A stretch of 64,000 bases of DNA from Planococcus wigleyi (GCF_014836985.1 NZ_JACSPU010000003.1:464456-528455); one strand, 5' to 3'; positions 24,728 through 33,356 are shown, numbered from the stretch's first letter. A program made the numbers and translations. Notes: generated by a model not told the origin, from the letters alone.

Positions 24728-24770
24728 AATAGCCCCTTTGAACACATTTTTCATGCTCGTAAGGGGAAAG
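24728..24770 (-). terminator. Probable terminator after the phosphatase gene
   Basis: CCCCTT and AAGGGG close a long imperfect hairpin (inner GAGCAT/ATGTGTTC), followed by CTATTTTTTT on the minus strand. Moderately convincing. Confidence 0.55.
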
Positions 24771-24771
24771 G

Positions 24772-25494
24772 TCAGTCGGTATGGAAATGGTTCCAGGCTT
24801 CCAAGATGCCTCCTGCATATTTTTCTTTGGCTCGGTAAATGAATGGATGTTCTGCTTGTGCAAGCAATTCCGGTTGAGCGTTCCCGACGATGACAGATGG
24901 AAAACCCATCGTGAGCATTTCAACGTCATTTCCGGAATCACCAGCTACCAGCAATTTGGATTCGGCTAGTTGGTATTTGTCCAGAATATATTGAAGGGCT
25001 TGTCCTTTTCCGCTTCCTGGAGGAAGAACATCGACATCGCGGCCGCCGCTGTAAACGAGTTTATGTGGAATTTCGGCTCTATTCAGTGCTGAGCGAAATG
25101 CTTCCACAATAGCGGAATCGGACGTGATATAAGAACAGCGGTTAGTTAAAGGAAGATCTTGGGGAGTCAGCCCAGGTATGCGCTTGGCGATCTCCTTTAC
25201 TTTTTCAGGCTGCCACCTTTCCTTCAGCTGTTCTGCCCATTCCAAATCTGCTTCCAATGATTGGCCTGTGTAAATGCCAGTCCCGACGTCTGTAACCAGT
25301 ACGTGAGGAACTGGTAAATTCTCTTCTTTTATCAAAGACAAGGCGGATTCATAATAGCGCCCAGTAATGTAAACCAGTGAAACCTTGTAGGTCTGGCTGT
25401 CGTAGAAGTCCAGCAATGCTTTTAAATTGCCTTTATCACCGACCAGCGTCCCGTCCAAATCTGTTGCTAACAAATGCGTTGCTCCGTGCACCAA
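24772..25494 (-). CDS. Sucrose-phosphate phosphatase-like HAD enzyme
   Basis: A 240-residue HAD phosphatase of the S6PP subfamily. Motif I is LLATDLDGTLVG (D nucleophile and acid/base), then VYITGRYYES, the family-typical VTDVGTGIYTG, the SGGRDVDVLPPGSGKG region with the Lys, and motif IV VAGDSGNDVEML followed by VGNAQPELL. These match sucrose-6-phosphate phosphatases closely. It starts at TTG 25494, inside the end of the upstream glycosyltransferase gene (59-base overlap), with GAGGTG as ribosome site. Translational coupling is likely. Product identity (sucrose versus a related sugar) is inferred. Confidence 0.85.
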   Translation of the reverse strand: MVHGATHLLATDLDGTLVGDKGNLKALLDFYDSQTYKVSLVYITGRYYESALSLIKEENLPVPHVLVTDVGTGIYTGQSLEADLEWAEQLKERWQPEKVKEIAKRIPGLTPQDLPLTNRCSYITSDSAIVEAFRSALNRAEIPHKLVYSGGRDVDVLPPGSGKGQALQYILDKYQLAESKLLVAGDSGNDVEMLTMGFPSVIVGNAQPELLAQAEHPFIYRAKEKYAGGILEAWNHFHTD

Positions 25495-26698
25495 TGATCA
25501 CCTCATACAATGAATTTATCCGATTGGAAATTGAGTCCCAATCAAAGTCTTTACGGGCTATTTGTACCGCTTGTCGGCTTAAACGTTCAGTCAAAAGAGT
25601 ATTTGCTGATAAAACACCCATGGCGATCGCCAAATCGATTTCGTTTTCTGTTTCGACCAGTAAGCCGGTAACGCCGTTTTGGACAACATTCTTCAAACCG
25701 CCGACATCTGATGCAATCACCGGACTGCCGCAAGCCTGGGCTTCCGCGGCAACCATTCCAAACGATTCGTAGAAGCTTGGTACGATTGTAGCTGTAGCTG
25801 AATTGAATAGCAACGCCAACTGTTCCTGAGACTGTGGCCCGATGAATTCTACCATGTCTTCGATGCCTCTAACGGCTTCCCGTAATTTTTTATCTCTAGG
25901 CATTTTAGTTTCCAGGTCAATAGCTTCTGCATCTCCTCCTGCAATAACCAGATGTGGAGTATTAGAAGAATCATTTTTTTCCACCAACAACTGAAAAGCT
26001 TTTAACAAAGTGAAAATGCCTTTGGTTACTTCCAATCTTCCGGCAAAGACAAAGAGGGGATTGCTGTAGCCAAATTTTTTGCGCAAATGCGCCCGGTTGC
26101 CACGCACTTTAAATGCCTGGTCCACTCCGATGGGGATAACTTTGATGGGAGAAGGAGAATCAACAAATCTTTTAATCAGCTGCTTTTCGTTGTTGGTAGT
26201 GGCCAAGACCTGATCAGCATTTTTTAAAATTGCTTTTTCCGCATTGATGCGGCGCTGGTCATGGACTCCCGTTGCTTTTTCTTTTGCCCAGCCGAGTGAA
26301 TGCGCAGTATGCACATAAGGCAGACCGAAGTCTTTCTTCAATTTTTTCCCGATTAGTCCTGATAACCAGTAATGGGTATGGGCAATGTCATAAGAATCAA
26401 TATCTACCATGCTCTTCAACTCTTCGTAAAAAGCAGGGAGCATAGAATACATTTCGTCCTTAGAAACGAATCCTCTATGTCCAGCCTCAAGTCTAATGAC
26501 GCGGCATGAATTTCCGAATTCTTCTATTTGAGGTGCTGAGGAATCGCACCAATGAGTTGCTACATCTACCTGCCAACCTTTATCTTCTAATGCAAGTGCT
26601 AGTTGTTTTACGTAATTATTTTGGCCGCCGGCTTGCTTTCCGCCTAACTTAGCCAGTGGATCGCCATGATCCGAAATAAATAATGCTTTTTTACTCAT
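25436..26698 (-). CDS. Sucrose-phosphate synthase-like GT4 glycosyltransferase
   Basis: A 420-residue GT-B glycosyltransferase of family GT4. The N-terminal KLGGKQAGGQNNYVKQLA loop is the variant of the GGQxVYV donor loop found in sucrose-phosphate synthases. HTHYWLSG and HTAHSLGWAKEK are also typical, and the C-terminal half has FAGRLEVTKGI and PSFYESFGMVAAEAQACG (EX7E). Paired and overlapping with an S6PP-like phosphatase, it probably makes sucrose phosphate or a close analogue, a compatible solute. A perfect SigB consensus lies 63 bases upstream, pointing to stress induction. AAGGAG precedes the ATG. Confidence 0.83.
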   Translation of the reverse strand: MSKKALFISDHGDPLAKLGGKQAGGQNNYVKQLALALEDKGWQVDVATHWCDSSAPQIEEFGNSCRVIRLEAGHRGFVSKDEMYSMLPAFYEELKSMVDIDSYDIAHTHYWLSGLIGKKLKKDFGLPYVHTAHSLGWAKEKATGVHDQRRINAEKAILKNADQVLATTNNEKQLIKRFVDSPSPIKVIPIGVDQAFKVRGNRAHLRKKFGYSNPLFVFAGRLEVTKGIFTLLKAFQLLVEKNDSSNTPHLVIAGGDAEAIDLETKMPRDKKLREAVRGIEDMVEFIGPQSQEQLALLFNSATATIVPSFYESFGMVAAEAQACGSPVIASDVGGLKNVVQNGVTGLLVETENEIDLAIAMGVLSANTLLTERLSRQAVQIARKDFDWDSISNRINSLYEVIIGARSNAFVSNRFGRDAGR

Positions 26699-26760
26699 CA
26701 GAGCTCAACTCCTTTTCATCGTCCTGATGTCCCTAATAAAACAGAGACTGCTTTACTGTT

Positions 26761-26786
26761 ATACCCGTATTAAATAAATGTTAAAC
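26761..26786 (-). promoter_or_regulatory. Perfect SigB consensus promoter of the SPS/SPP-like pair
   Basis: GTTTAA, 14-base spacer, GGGTAT on the minus strand: twelve of twelve positions. The start point would be near 26752, 50-55 bases before the glycosyltransferase ATG. Confidence 0.82.
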
Positions 26787-26827
26787 ATCGTATTTCGAAT
26801 TTTCCTTTTTTTAAGATAACATGAAAA

Positions 26828-26872
26828 TCAGCAAAAAACAGCAGAGGGTTAATCTCGCTGTTTTTTGCTGGA
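26828..26872 (-). terminator. Probable terminator after the MBL-fold gene
   Basis: CAGCAAAAAACAGC pairs with GCTGTTTTTTGCTG around a 15-base loop, with a TTTTC exit on the minus strand. Confidence 0.6.
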
Positions 26873-26954
26873 AATTGAATGGCGCTGTTTCTATAACTGA
26901 CTAAATCTATGGCTCCATGGGATATTCCTTTTTTCTCTCTGTAACAGACTTTCT

Positions 26955-27800
26955 TTATTTTGTATGGACATACTTTCCGTAAGCAGGCACCGCTGTCTTC
27001 TGGAAGTTTTCCGCGAGTGAAACCAATCCTTTGGCGAGTGCCGCCCCTTTCATTGGTTTGCCGTGCCCAGTTGCTGCGATAGACGGTTGGAGGTCCGCCA
27101 GTTTGCAGACAGATTCCCAAGCAGCACGCCAATTTGTCGTTAAATAGACCGGGGGACCGTGAACTTCTTTTTTCTGGCGTATCACTTTGTAGAGGGAATC
27201 CTGTTTAACCGTTACAAAAGCATCTCCAGCAATCAGAACGCGACCTTGTTCCCGGAACAAGGAAACGTGTCCTTCTGAATGGCCAGGCGTATGGATCCAT
27301 TGCCAGCCAGACATACCCGGCACACTGCCATCTGAAGGCAATTCATGAAGGTGGGCCGTGATATCGATGGCCTTAACGGGGAACATCTTCGACATTTTTG
27401 CGACCATGCCACCTTCCACAGACGAATCAGGCTGTGGATAGTCGGTGATGCCTTTCAAATACGAATATTCAAGCGGATGTGCGTAAACCGGTACTTTGTA
27501 CTGTTCCAGAATATCAATCAGTCCGCCGACATGATCAAAATGGCCATGGGTTAAAATGATGGCTTTCAATTGATGGTCAGGCCCAAAGCGGTTCTCTGCC
27601 GCCTTGAGGATTTTTTTTGCGGAATGCGGCATGCCTGCATCGACCAATACCCATTCGTTGCTGACTTCGGGGTTGCCGATAAAGAAGACATTCGCGATTT
27701 GTACGGTATAGCAGTAAACATCAGGGGTCATTTCGATTCCCGATCCGCTTCGAATGGACGTCATAGGCAAAATGCTTTCAGTTGCTGAACTTCTTTCCAT
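26955..27800 (-). CDS. MBL-fold metallo-hydrolase
   Basis: A 281-residue metallo-beta-lactamase-fold hydrolase. The metal motif is THGHFDHVGG (HxHxDH), with the third site in HTPGHSEGHVSL and the bridging Asp in IAGDAFVTV. A later TGHGKPM supplies the last His. The substrate is not deducible; the C-terminal part resembles generic thioesterase/lactonase-type members. ATG 27800 with GAGGAGG upstream is used; an in-frame start at 27872 has no ribosome site. Divergent from the FAD oxidoreductase gene. Confidence 0.88.
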   Translation of the reverse strand: MERSSATESILPMTSIRSGSGIEMTPDVYCYTVQIANVFFIGNPEVSNEWVLVDAGMPHSAKKILKAAENRFGPDHQLKAIILTHGHFDHVGGLIDILEQYKVPVYAHPLEYSYLKGITDYPQPDSSVEGGMVAKMSKMFPVKAIDITAHLHELPSDGSVPGMSGWQWIHTPGHSEGHVSLFREQGRVLIAGDAFVTVKQDSLYKVIRQKKEVHGPPVYLTTNWRAAWESVCKLADLQPSIAATGHGKPMKGAALAKGLVSLAENFQKTAVPAYGKYVHTK

Positions 27801-27907
27801 AAGACTGATTCCTCCTCTTAAAAACTTCCGTTTACTTTCTAGTATGTTAAGCTTTACCCCAAAAACTAACATTTGAATCCGTTGACGGACAAATTCATGG
27901 AATAGGT

Positions 27908-27936
27908 TTGAGTCTCCTTGCTTACTGGATTAGAAT
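27908..27936 (+). promoter_or_regulatory. SigA promoter of the oxidoreductase-fusion operon
   Basis: TTGAGT, 17-base spacer, TAGAAT, ending 34 bases before the ATG at 27971. Confidence 0.65.
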
Positions 27937-27970
27937 GAAGACACAAGTCTTTGTGAAACTGGGTGTTTAA

Positions 27971-29086
27971 ATGAAATCATTGATTATTATTGGATCAGGA
28001 ATACTAGGGGCTTCTGCTGCATATCATGCGGCTAAAGCCGGAGCACAAGTACTATTGATAGATCGGGGCGACAAAGGGCAAGCTACGGGAGCGGCGGCAG
28101 GAATTGTCTGTCCATGGATTTCGCAACGGCGAAACAAAGCGTGGTACGGACTGGCAAAGGGCGGTGCCAAATATTATCCGGAACTGATTCGTGAGCTGGA
28201 AGCTTTAGGGGAAACGGATACGGGTTATAAGCAAGTGGGAATCGTCAGTATCCATGAAGACAGCAAGCTGGATAAGATGGAGCAAAAAGCTCATGAACGG
28301 CGTGTAGATGCACCGGAAATGGGGGACATCCAGCGGTTGTCGCCGGATGAAACAAGAGAGCTCTTTCCATTTGCAACGGAAGAATATGGTTCGTTGTGGG
28401 TCAGCGGTGCCGCACGTGTCGATGGCCATGCCATTCGCGATGCGTTGATTTCAGCAGCTGTAAAACTGGGAGCGCGACGCCTGACAGGCAATGCGGAATT
28501 GCTTATCGAAGAATCACAGGTGATAGGGGTCACCATAGGCGGGGAACGTTTGCTGGTAGATCGGGTCGCTTCAACAGGAGGCGCCTGGGCAGCTGACTTG
28601 TTCAAGCCTTTGGGGTTGGATTTGGACATTGTTCCTCAGAAAGCCCAAATCCTTCATTTGCAGGCGGAAGGACAGCCGACCGGCAACTGGCCGGTTGCAA
28701 TGGTTCCTTACGGCCAATACATCGTCCCTTTTGATGACGGAAGAATCGTGGCAGGAGCCACACATGAAAATGGCGCCGGTTTTAATGAGAAATTGACGGC
28801 AGGCGGCATGCACCACATTCTCGATAAAACATTGGAAGCAGCTCCAGGGCTTGCGGGGACTGAAATCGCGGGAGCGGCTACAGGCTTCCGCCCAGCAACG
28901 ACAAGTGCCTTGCCCTTTATCGGACGAGTGCCGGGACAGCCCAACTTTTTTGCAGCCAATGGTCTGGGAGCTTCAGGGTTGACCGCTGGACCTTACCTGG
29001 GAGGACAACTGGCAAAGCTGATGCTGGGGGAACCTGTTGATATCGATTTGAGTCTTTATCAAGTAGAAGAAGCAATCAAGAGCTGA
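27971..29086 (+). CDS. FAD-dependent amino acid oxidoreductase (DAO family)
   Basis: A 371-residue DAO/GlyOx-family flavoprotein. The dinucleotide fold is IIIGSGILGASAAYHAAKAG followed by LLIDRGDKGQATGAA. The C-terminal FRPATTSALPFIGRVPG and NGLGASGLTAGPYLGG are the usual second FAD-contact region. It would oxidise an amine or amino acid to an imine with oxygen or another acceptor. It is followed after 17 bases by an acyltransferase-aminotransferase fusion, so both enzymes probably act on the same amino compound. ATG 27971 lacks a strong ribosome site (GGTGT only). Confidence 0.9.
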   Translation: MKSLIIIGSGILGASAAYHAAKAGAQVLLIDRGDKGQATGAAAGIVCPWISQRRNKAWYGLAKGGAKYYPELIRELEALGETDTGYKQVGIVSIHEDSKLDKMEQKAHERRVDAPEMGDIQRLSPDETRELFPFATEEYGSLWVSGAARVDGHAIRDALISAAVKLGARRLTGNAELLIEESQVIGVTIGGERLLVDRVASTGGAWAADLFKPLGLDLDIVPQKAQILHLQAEGQPTGNWPVAMVPYGQYIVPFDDGRIVAGATHENGAGFNEKLTAGGMHHILDKTLEAAPGLAGTEIAGAATGFRPATTSALPFIGRVPGQPNFFAANGLGASGLTAGPYLGGQLAKLMLGEPVDIDLSLYQVEEAIKS

Positions 29087-29103
29087 AAAGGGGGCGGACA
29101 GCT

Positions 29104-30657
29104 ATGTATTGGTGCAAGATTGCCCGGACGCAAGCTGAATTCGATGAGATTGCACGCCTGAATTATGAAACCTTTGTCGAAGAAATTCCCCAACATGAGA
29201 AGGAAGCCAGTGGTATGCGCACCGATCCTTTCCATGAGCAGAACACCTACCTGATTGTATTGTCGGGGACGGACCTTGTGGGTATGATTGCGCTGCGTTC
29301 TGAGCGTCCTTTTTCTCTGGATCTGAAAATCGGGAAAGTTGAAGCATTGTTGCCGGACGTCGGCCGCATCTGTGAAATTCGCCTATTGGCAGTCCGTAAA
29401 GAACACCGCAACGGCCGTGTCTTTTTCCTTTTAGCCAGCGCATTATCCGATTTCTGCCTGGAGCTGGGCTTTGACTCGGCAGTCATTTCCGGAACGACTC
29501 GGCAATTGAAGCTGTATGGCCAATTGGGTTTTCGGCCATTTGCGGATCCGGTTGGAAAGGGTGAAGCCATCTTTATTCCAATGGTCACCACTGTAAGCCA
29601 ATACAACGCTTCTGTCGCAGCAAGGCTGCAGGTGAAACGCCGGTTGTTCGTCCCTGGACCTGTCGCATTAACTGCGCAGCTGGGGGAACCTTTTCAACAA
29701 CCGCCGGTTTCCCACCGGTCAGCGGCTTTCCACAACATTCGGAAGGAAGTGGACCGCTTGCTCTATGGCATGGCAGGCTCGACGCCTTATTTGCTCGCTG
29801 GAAGCGGAACCTTGGCCAATGAAGCGATGCTTTCACAAATCAAGCGGCTGGACGCTAAAGGTCTGGTTCTGGTAAACGGGGAATTTGGCAGGAGACTGGC
29901 CAATCAGGCAGAACGCCTCAACTTGGATTTTAAAGTGAAGGAAGAAGTCTGGGGCCAGGCATTTGATTTTGACATGATAGCGGAACAGCTGGGTGCGGAA
30001 GGGTATGGCTGGGTGCTGATGGTTCATGGTGAAACCTCAACCGGCCAACTGAACGATTTTCGTCGGTTGGCGAATGTCTGTAAACAGCAGAAGATCCGGC
30101 TATGTCTGGACTGTATCAGCAGTTTTGGCGCATTGCCATTTTCGTTGGAAAATGTCTGGATGGCGACCGCGGCAAGCGGCAAGGCCATCGGAACAATGAG
30201 TGGAATCGCCATCGTCTTTGCCCACCATGAGATTCAACCGGATCCCAACTTGCCGAGCTATTTGGATTTGGGACTTTATTTCGCCAATATTCCGTTTACG
30301 TTTCCTGCCAGTTTGCTGGAAAGCCTGAAGCGGGCATTAGGCGCTTACCCCTTGCGCTGGGAGCTTTTGGAGCGGCGCTTCAGGCAGCTGGAAGCAGATA
30401 CAAAGGAATGGCCTGTGCTGGCTGCCGGTTACCCGACATCCCGGACTTTCCAGACAACAACCAACACTGAATTTTTGGCTCAGGATGCCCATTTATCAGG
30501 ATTTGAGCTTCATTCAGCAAGTGGTTATTTGAGGGAACGTGGTCTTTTCCAGGTATCCTGCATCCAGCCGGAATTTGAAAAAGACTGGGCGCAGTTCCTG
30601 GAATTCCACGATTGTTATCAGCGTTATCATACAACAGCAAAAGCCCGCCATAGTTGA
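29104..30657 (+). CDS. Fusion of a GNAT/FeeM-like acyltransferase and a class V aminotransferase
   Basis: A 517-residue two-domain protein. Residues 1-165 resemble autoinducer/N-acyl amino acid synthase-like GNAT proteins (LNYETFVEEIPQHE, then ICEIRLLAVRKEHRNGRVFF and VISGTTRQLKLYGQLGF). Residues 175-510 are a PLP aminotransferase of the alanine-glyoxylate/AEP type: PGPVALT, GSGTLANEAML (PLP phosphate), MVHGETSTGQ, DCISSFGALPF and the likely Schiff-base Lys in AASGKAIGTMSG. No frameshift joins them. GGGGGCGGACAGCT precedes the ATG. The role may be to transaminate and N-acylate one substrate; that is inference. Confidence 0.85.
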   Translation: MYWCKIARTQAEFDEIARLNYETFVEEIPQHEKEASGMRTDPFHEQNTYLIVLSGTDLVGMIALRSERPFSLDLKIGKVEALLPDVGRICEIRLLAVRKEHRNGRVFFLLASALSDFCLELGFDSAVISGTTRQLKLYGQLGFRPFADPVGKGEAIFIPMVTTVSQYNASVAARLQVKRRLFVPGPVALTAQLGEPFQQPPVSHRSAAFHNIRKEVDRLLYGMAGSTPYLLAGSGTLANEAMLSQIKRLDAKGLVLVNGEFGRRLANQAERLNLDFKVKEEVWGQAFDFDMIAEQLGAEGYGWVLMVHGETSTGQLNDFRRLANVCKQQKIRLCLDCISSFGALPFSLENVWMATAASGKAIGTMSGIAIVFAHHEIQPDPNLPSYLDLGLYFANIPFTFPASLLESLKRALGAYPLRWELLERRFRQLEADTKEWPVLAAGYPTSRTFQTTTNTEFLAQDAHLSGFELHSASGYLRERGLFQVSCIQPEFEKDWAQFLEFHDCYQRYHTTAKARHS

Positions 30658-30673
30658 TGGCGGGCTTTTGCTA
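30637..30673. terminator. Bidirectional terminator
   Basis: AGCAAAAGCCCGCCA pairs with TGGCGGGCTTTTGCT. It overlaps the last codons of the fusion gene and serves the convergent regulator gene ending at 30671. Confidence 0.8.
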
Positions 30674-31894
30674 TGCGGTCATTTGCTCATAGACTTTCAG
30701 GATGAGCGTTTTGTGTGGCGAATCGGGCATGGGCTGGATCAGCTCTTTAGCGATTGTGACATGCTTTAGCGCCAATTCATTTTGGCCAAGCTCTGCATAA
30801 ACCAGTGCCAGATAAGCGTCTTTTTCATAATGAACCGATAAATCATAAGGGTGGTGCAAGAACTCCCAAAGCTTATGTTTATTCAGCCATATCAAAGCAT
30901 CTTCGAACTGTTCAAGCCCGTACAAGGCTTTTCCTTTTTCCAATGCGAATAAAAAGATGCTGTCTTCCGGATGTTTTTCCAAGTTCTTTTCAACTAAAGC
31001 CATGGCTTTTTCGTAGTCGTGAGCAAAAGAATTCAGGTAATGGATTTCAAGGGCATCCGCAACCGCGTTGATTTCTTCGTCATCGGTAAAATCAGCGAAC
31101 AGGCGAAGCTTGGAAATGTAGAAATCCTTATTGACGATATCTCCGTTCAAGATAGCCTGAAACCCAGCCAAGCGATAAAGCGCATCAATTCGGTAAAACA
31201 GCTGTTGTTCTTTGGAGTAAGTGATGGCTTCTTCCATTAAACGTTTCGAGTTTTCTCCATCTCCGACAGCTGAGTAAAGAATAGACTCGTAATAATCAAA
31301 ATCCAATTTCTTCAAGGGATCCAACATGCCGGTGCGTTCTTCAAAAGTGCTCCGGGATTCCTGGATGATGGTCAGGGCTTCCTTATAGCGATGTTCTGTG
31401 AAAGCCATTAATGCCCGGAAAATGTAAAGGTCAGCACTTTGATTGATCATGTGCAGGCTTTCGTAAATTTCTTCAGCCTGTGCTAAAGGGATTTGCCAAT
31501 CATTCTGCTTGGTATGGTAGCTGCAACGGCTGTAGATTTCAAGGAGCCGTGCAGATTCGTAGCGAAAAGGCAGTTTGTCAATATAAGGTTTTATTTTGCC
31601 GGCAATTTTTTTGTACTTTATGATCAGCTCATTGCTGATCATTTCTTGCGTATAAAGTTGTTCAATCTCTTTTAATAAATCTCGCAATTCATGGGTCGGA
31701 ATGTCTGCCAGCAATTCGTTTCGGTCCACTTCCAAGCGTTCAGCTATATAAGCAAGGCTTTCCATGGAAGGGTTTGCCTTATTGTTTTCAATCAAACTCA
31801 GCATGCCTTTTGTCAGCTGGTCGCCTGCCAGAGCCTGCAGTGTTAATCCTCTTTGTTTGCGTAAATTTCGGATGCGTTCACCCAAAGTAGCCAT
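30671..31894 (-). CDS. XRE-family regulator with TPR domain
   Basis: A 407-residue regulator. The N-terminal HTH (residues 5-65) shows IRNLRKQRGLTLQALAG, then GMLSLIENNKANPSMESLAYIA. The remaining 340 residues are helical TPR-like repeats ending in YAELGQNELALKHVTIAKEL. It resembles the general HTH-TPR class that includes peptide-responsive regulators, but no propeptide gene is visible next to it. It is divergent from an MFS transporter, with two near-identical palindromes in the gap. It probably represses itself and the transporter. Confidence 0.88.
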   Translation of the reverse strand: MATLGERIRNLRKQRGLTLQALAGDQLTKGMLSLIENNKANPSMESLAYIAERLEVDRNELLADIPTHELRDLLKEIEQLYTQEMISNELIIKYKKIAGKIKPYIDKLPFRYESARLLEIYSRCSYHTKQNDWQIPLAQAEEIYESLHMINQSADLYIFRALMAFTEHRYKEALTIIQESRSTFEERTGMLDPLKKLDFDYYESILYSAVGDGENSKRLMEEAITYSKEQQLFYRIDALYRLAGFQAILNGDIVNKDFYISKLRLFADFTDDEEINAVADALEIHYLNSFAHDYEKAMALVEKNLEKHPEDSIFLFALEKGKALYGLEQFEDALIWLNKHKLWEFLHHPYDLSVHYEKDAYLALVYAELGQNELALKHVTIAKELIQPMPDSPHKTLILKVYEQMTA

Positions 31895-31915
31895 TAACTC
31901 ACCTGTCCTTTCGAT

Positions 31916-31934
31916 AGTTTAATTATATTAAACT
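31916..31934. promoter_or_regulatory. Operator palindrome A, XRE/MFS intergenic region
   Basis: AGTTTAATTATATTAAACT is a perfect 19-base palindrome (8-base arms). It lies 22 bases before the regulator's ATG and upstream of the MFS promoter. Confidence 0.75.
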
Positions 31935-31939
31935 TTTTA

Positions 31940-31968
31940 TTGCAATGCTAGTTTTCTCGTGTTATATT
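31940..31968 (+). promoter_or_regulatory. SigA promoter of the MFS gene
   Basis: TTGCAA, 17-base spacer, TATATT, placed exactly between the two operator palindromes. Confidence 0.7.
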
Positions 31969-31969
31969 T

Positions 31970-31988
31970 TGTTTAATTAAATTAAACT
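31970..31988. promoter_or_regulatory. Operator palindrome B, XRE/MFS intergenic region
   Basis: TGTTTAATTAAATTAAACT: perfect 17-base core GTTTAAT/ATTAAAC. Centre-to-centre distance to palindrome A is 54 bases, about five helical turns. It covers the MFS transcription start. Confidence 0.75.
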
Positions 31989-32009
31989 TTCACTGGGGAG
32001 TGGAAAAGA

Positions 32010-33302
32010 ATGAATGAGGCAGCACGCATCAAACAAGCAAGTTATCATCTGTATACGTTTACAGCCAGCAAGTTGATTTCGACATTCGGCAGTTCTGTCT
32101 ACGCATTTGGCATCAGTTTATACGTATTGGCGTTAACTGGATCAGCTGCGAGTTTCGCGATTAATTTGATCTGCAGCATTTTGCCGCGATCGCTACTGGC
32201 GCCTTTTGCAGGGTACACCGCGGATAAGTATTCGAAAAAAACCATCGTCGTTCTGTCTCAAGTGGTCAGTATGCTGTCAGTTGCAGGATTGCTCATTTAC
32301 AGCCTGCTGAATGGCTTATCACTGACGGCCATTTACACAACGACTGCGCTGCTGTCCATCAGTTCTATGTTTACCGGTGTCACATTTTCTTCTTCAATCG
32401 CCAATCTGATTGACCCAGACCGAATCCAACGGGCAATGGGCTTTAACCAATCAGCGATTTCCATCGCTGCAATCGGTGGGCCGGTGGTCGGTGGCATGCT
32501 CTTTGGATTTGTTTCGATGAATGTCTTTTTAATGATCCAAGTGTCAGCTTATGCGATTGCGGTTCTGCTGGAGTCGACAATGAACTTCAAGTTGTACACC
32601 GTCCGCGCTGAACGAGCAGTAGGCGAAGCGACAAAGACCATGATGACAGAAATGAAAGAAGGATTCTCTTATTTAAAATCCAATCGCGTCATAACCGTTA
32701 TTGTAACGGTTGCTATTGGCATCAATTTCTTTTTCTCCTCTATGATGATCGGTTTGCCCTTTATCGCAGTTCAGCAATTAAATGTAAAAGCCACGCATTT
32801 TGGGATGATTGAAGCGATGATCGCAGTAGGGATGCTGGCAGCTTCCATCTATTTTTCAATCAGCAAGGAAGTGAGATTTCCTTTGCTGTTTGCTAAGAGG
32901 GGAATACTGGGGATGTCCGTGTTGCTTGCGGGGATGGCAATTCCTTTAATTGTTGGCATGTCCTATGGGGTAATGGTCGTTTATTTCCTGTTGCTCATGC
33001 TGACTTTCGGTATGACAAACGTGTTTGTCAACACGCCGATTGGTGTCATGATGCAGAAAGATGTGGATGAGGAATACCGCGGTCGTGTTTTCGGCATTCT
33101 CGAATCGATGGCGATGGCTATGATGCCGCTCGGTTATCTTTTATTCGGCTTGCTGTATGATGTGGTGCCGGCAGAATATGTGGTAGGGGCAAGCAGCTTT
33201 TGCCTTATTGTGTTAACCGGATACTTGATGCGCCCGTCCGTTCTTAAGGAAGCCCATCCGGAGCTGCAAAAGAATCTTTCAAATCAGCCAGAACCTCTGT
33301 GA
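32010..33302 (+). CDS. MFS efflux transporter
   Basis: A 430-residue, 12-helix MFS protein of the bacterial efflux type (pattern LISTFGSSVYAFGISLYVL at helix 1, GYTADKYSKKTIVV at loop 2-3). A repeat of the motif occurs in the second half (VDEEYRGRVFGILES). It is controlled by a SigA promoter framed by two palindromes, presumably bound by the divergent XRE-TPR regulator. GGGGAGTGG precedes the ATG. Substrate unknown; drug or metabolite export is likely. Confidence 0.88.
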   Translation: MNEAARIKQASYHLYTFTASKLISTFGSSVYAFGISLYVLALTGSAASFAINLICSILPRSLLAPFAGYTADKYSKKTIVVLSQVVSMLSVAGLLIYSLLNGLSLTAIYTTTALLSISSMFTGVTFSSSIANLIDPDRIQRAMGFNQSAISIAAIGGPVVGGMLFGFVSMNVFLMIQVSAYAIAVLLESTMNFKLYTVRAERAVGEATKTMMTEMKEGFSYLKSNRVITVIVTVAIGINFFFSSMMIGLPFIAVQQLNVKATHFGMIEAMIAVGMLAASIYFSISKEVRFPLLFAKRGILGMSVLLAGMAIPLIVGMSYGVMVVYFLLLMLTFGMTNVFVNTPIGVMMQKDVDEEYRGRVFGILESMAMAMMPLGYLLFGLLYDVVPAEYVVGASSFCLIVLTGYLMRPSVLKEAHPELQKNLSNQPEPL

Positions 33303-33324
33303 AAACAGAAGTTCTGGTTTTTTA
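33288..33324 (+). terminator. Terminator of the MFS gene
   Basis: CCAGAACCTCTG pairs with CAGAAGTTCTGG (one mismatch) and is followed by six T. It overlaps the stop codon. Confidence 0.8.
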
Positions 33325-33331
33325 TTGGCAG

Positions 33332-33356
33332 GTTTATTTTGTAAGAATAAGGGAAA
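33332..33356 (+). promoter_or_regulatory. SigB-like promoter of the SDR gene
   Basis: GTTTAT, 13-base spacer, GGGAAA. Nine of twelve consensus positions; the product class supports it. Confidence 0.55.

Noticed and set aside
24590..24770. GGGTAA as a SigB -10 for the squalene synthase-like gene
   Set aside because: No GTTTAA-like element at the right distance; the nearest candidate is TTCAAA.
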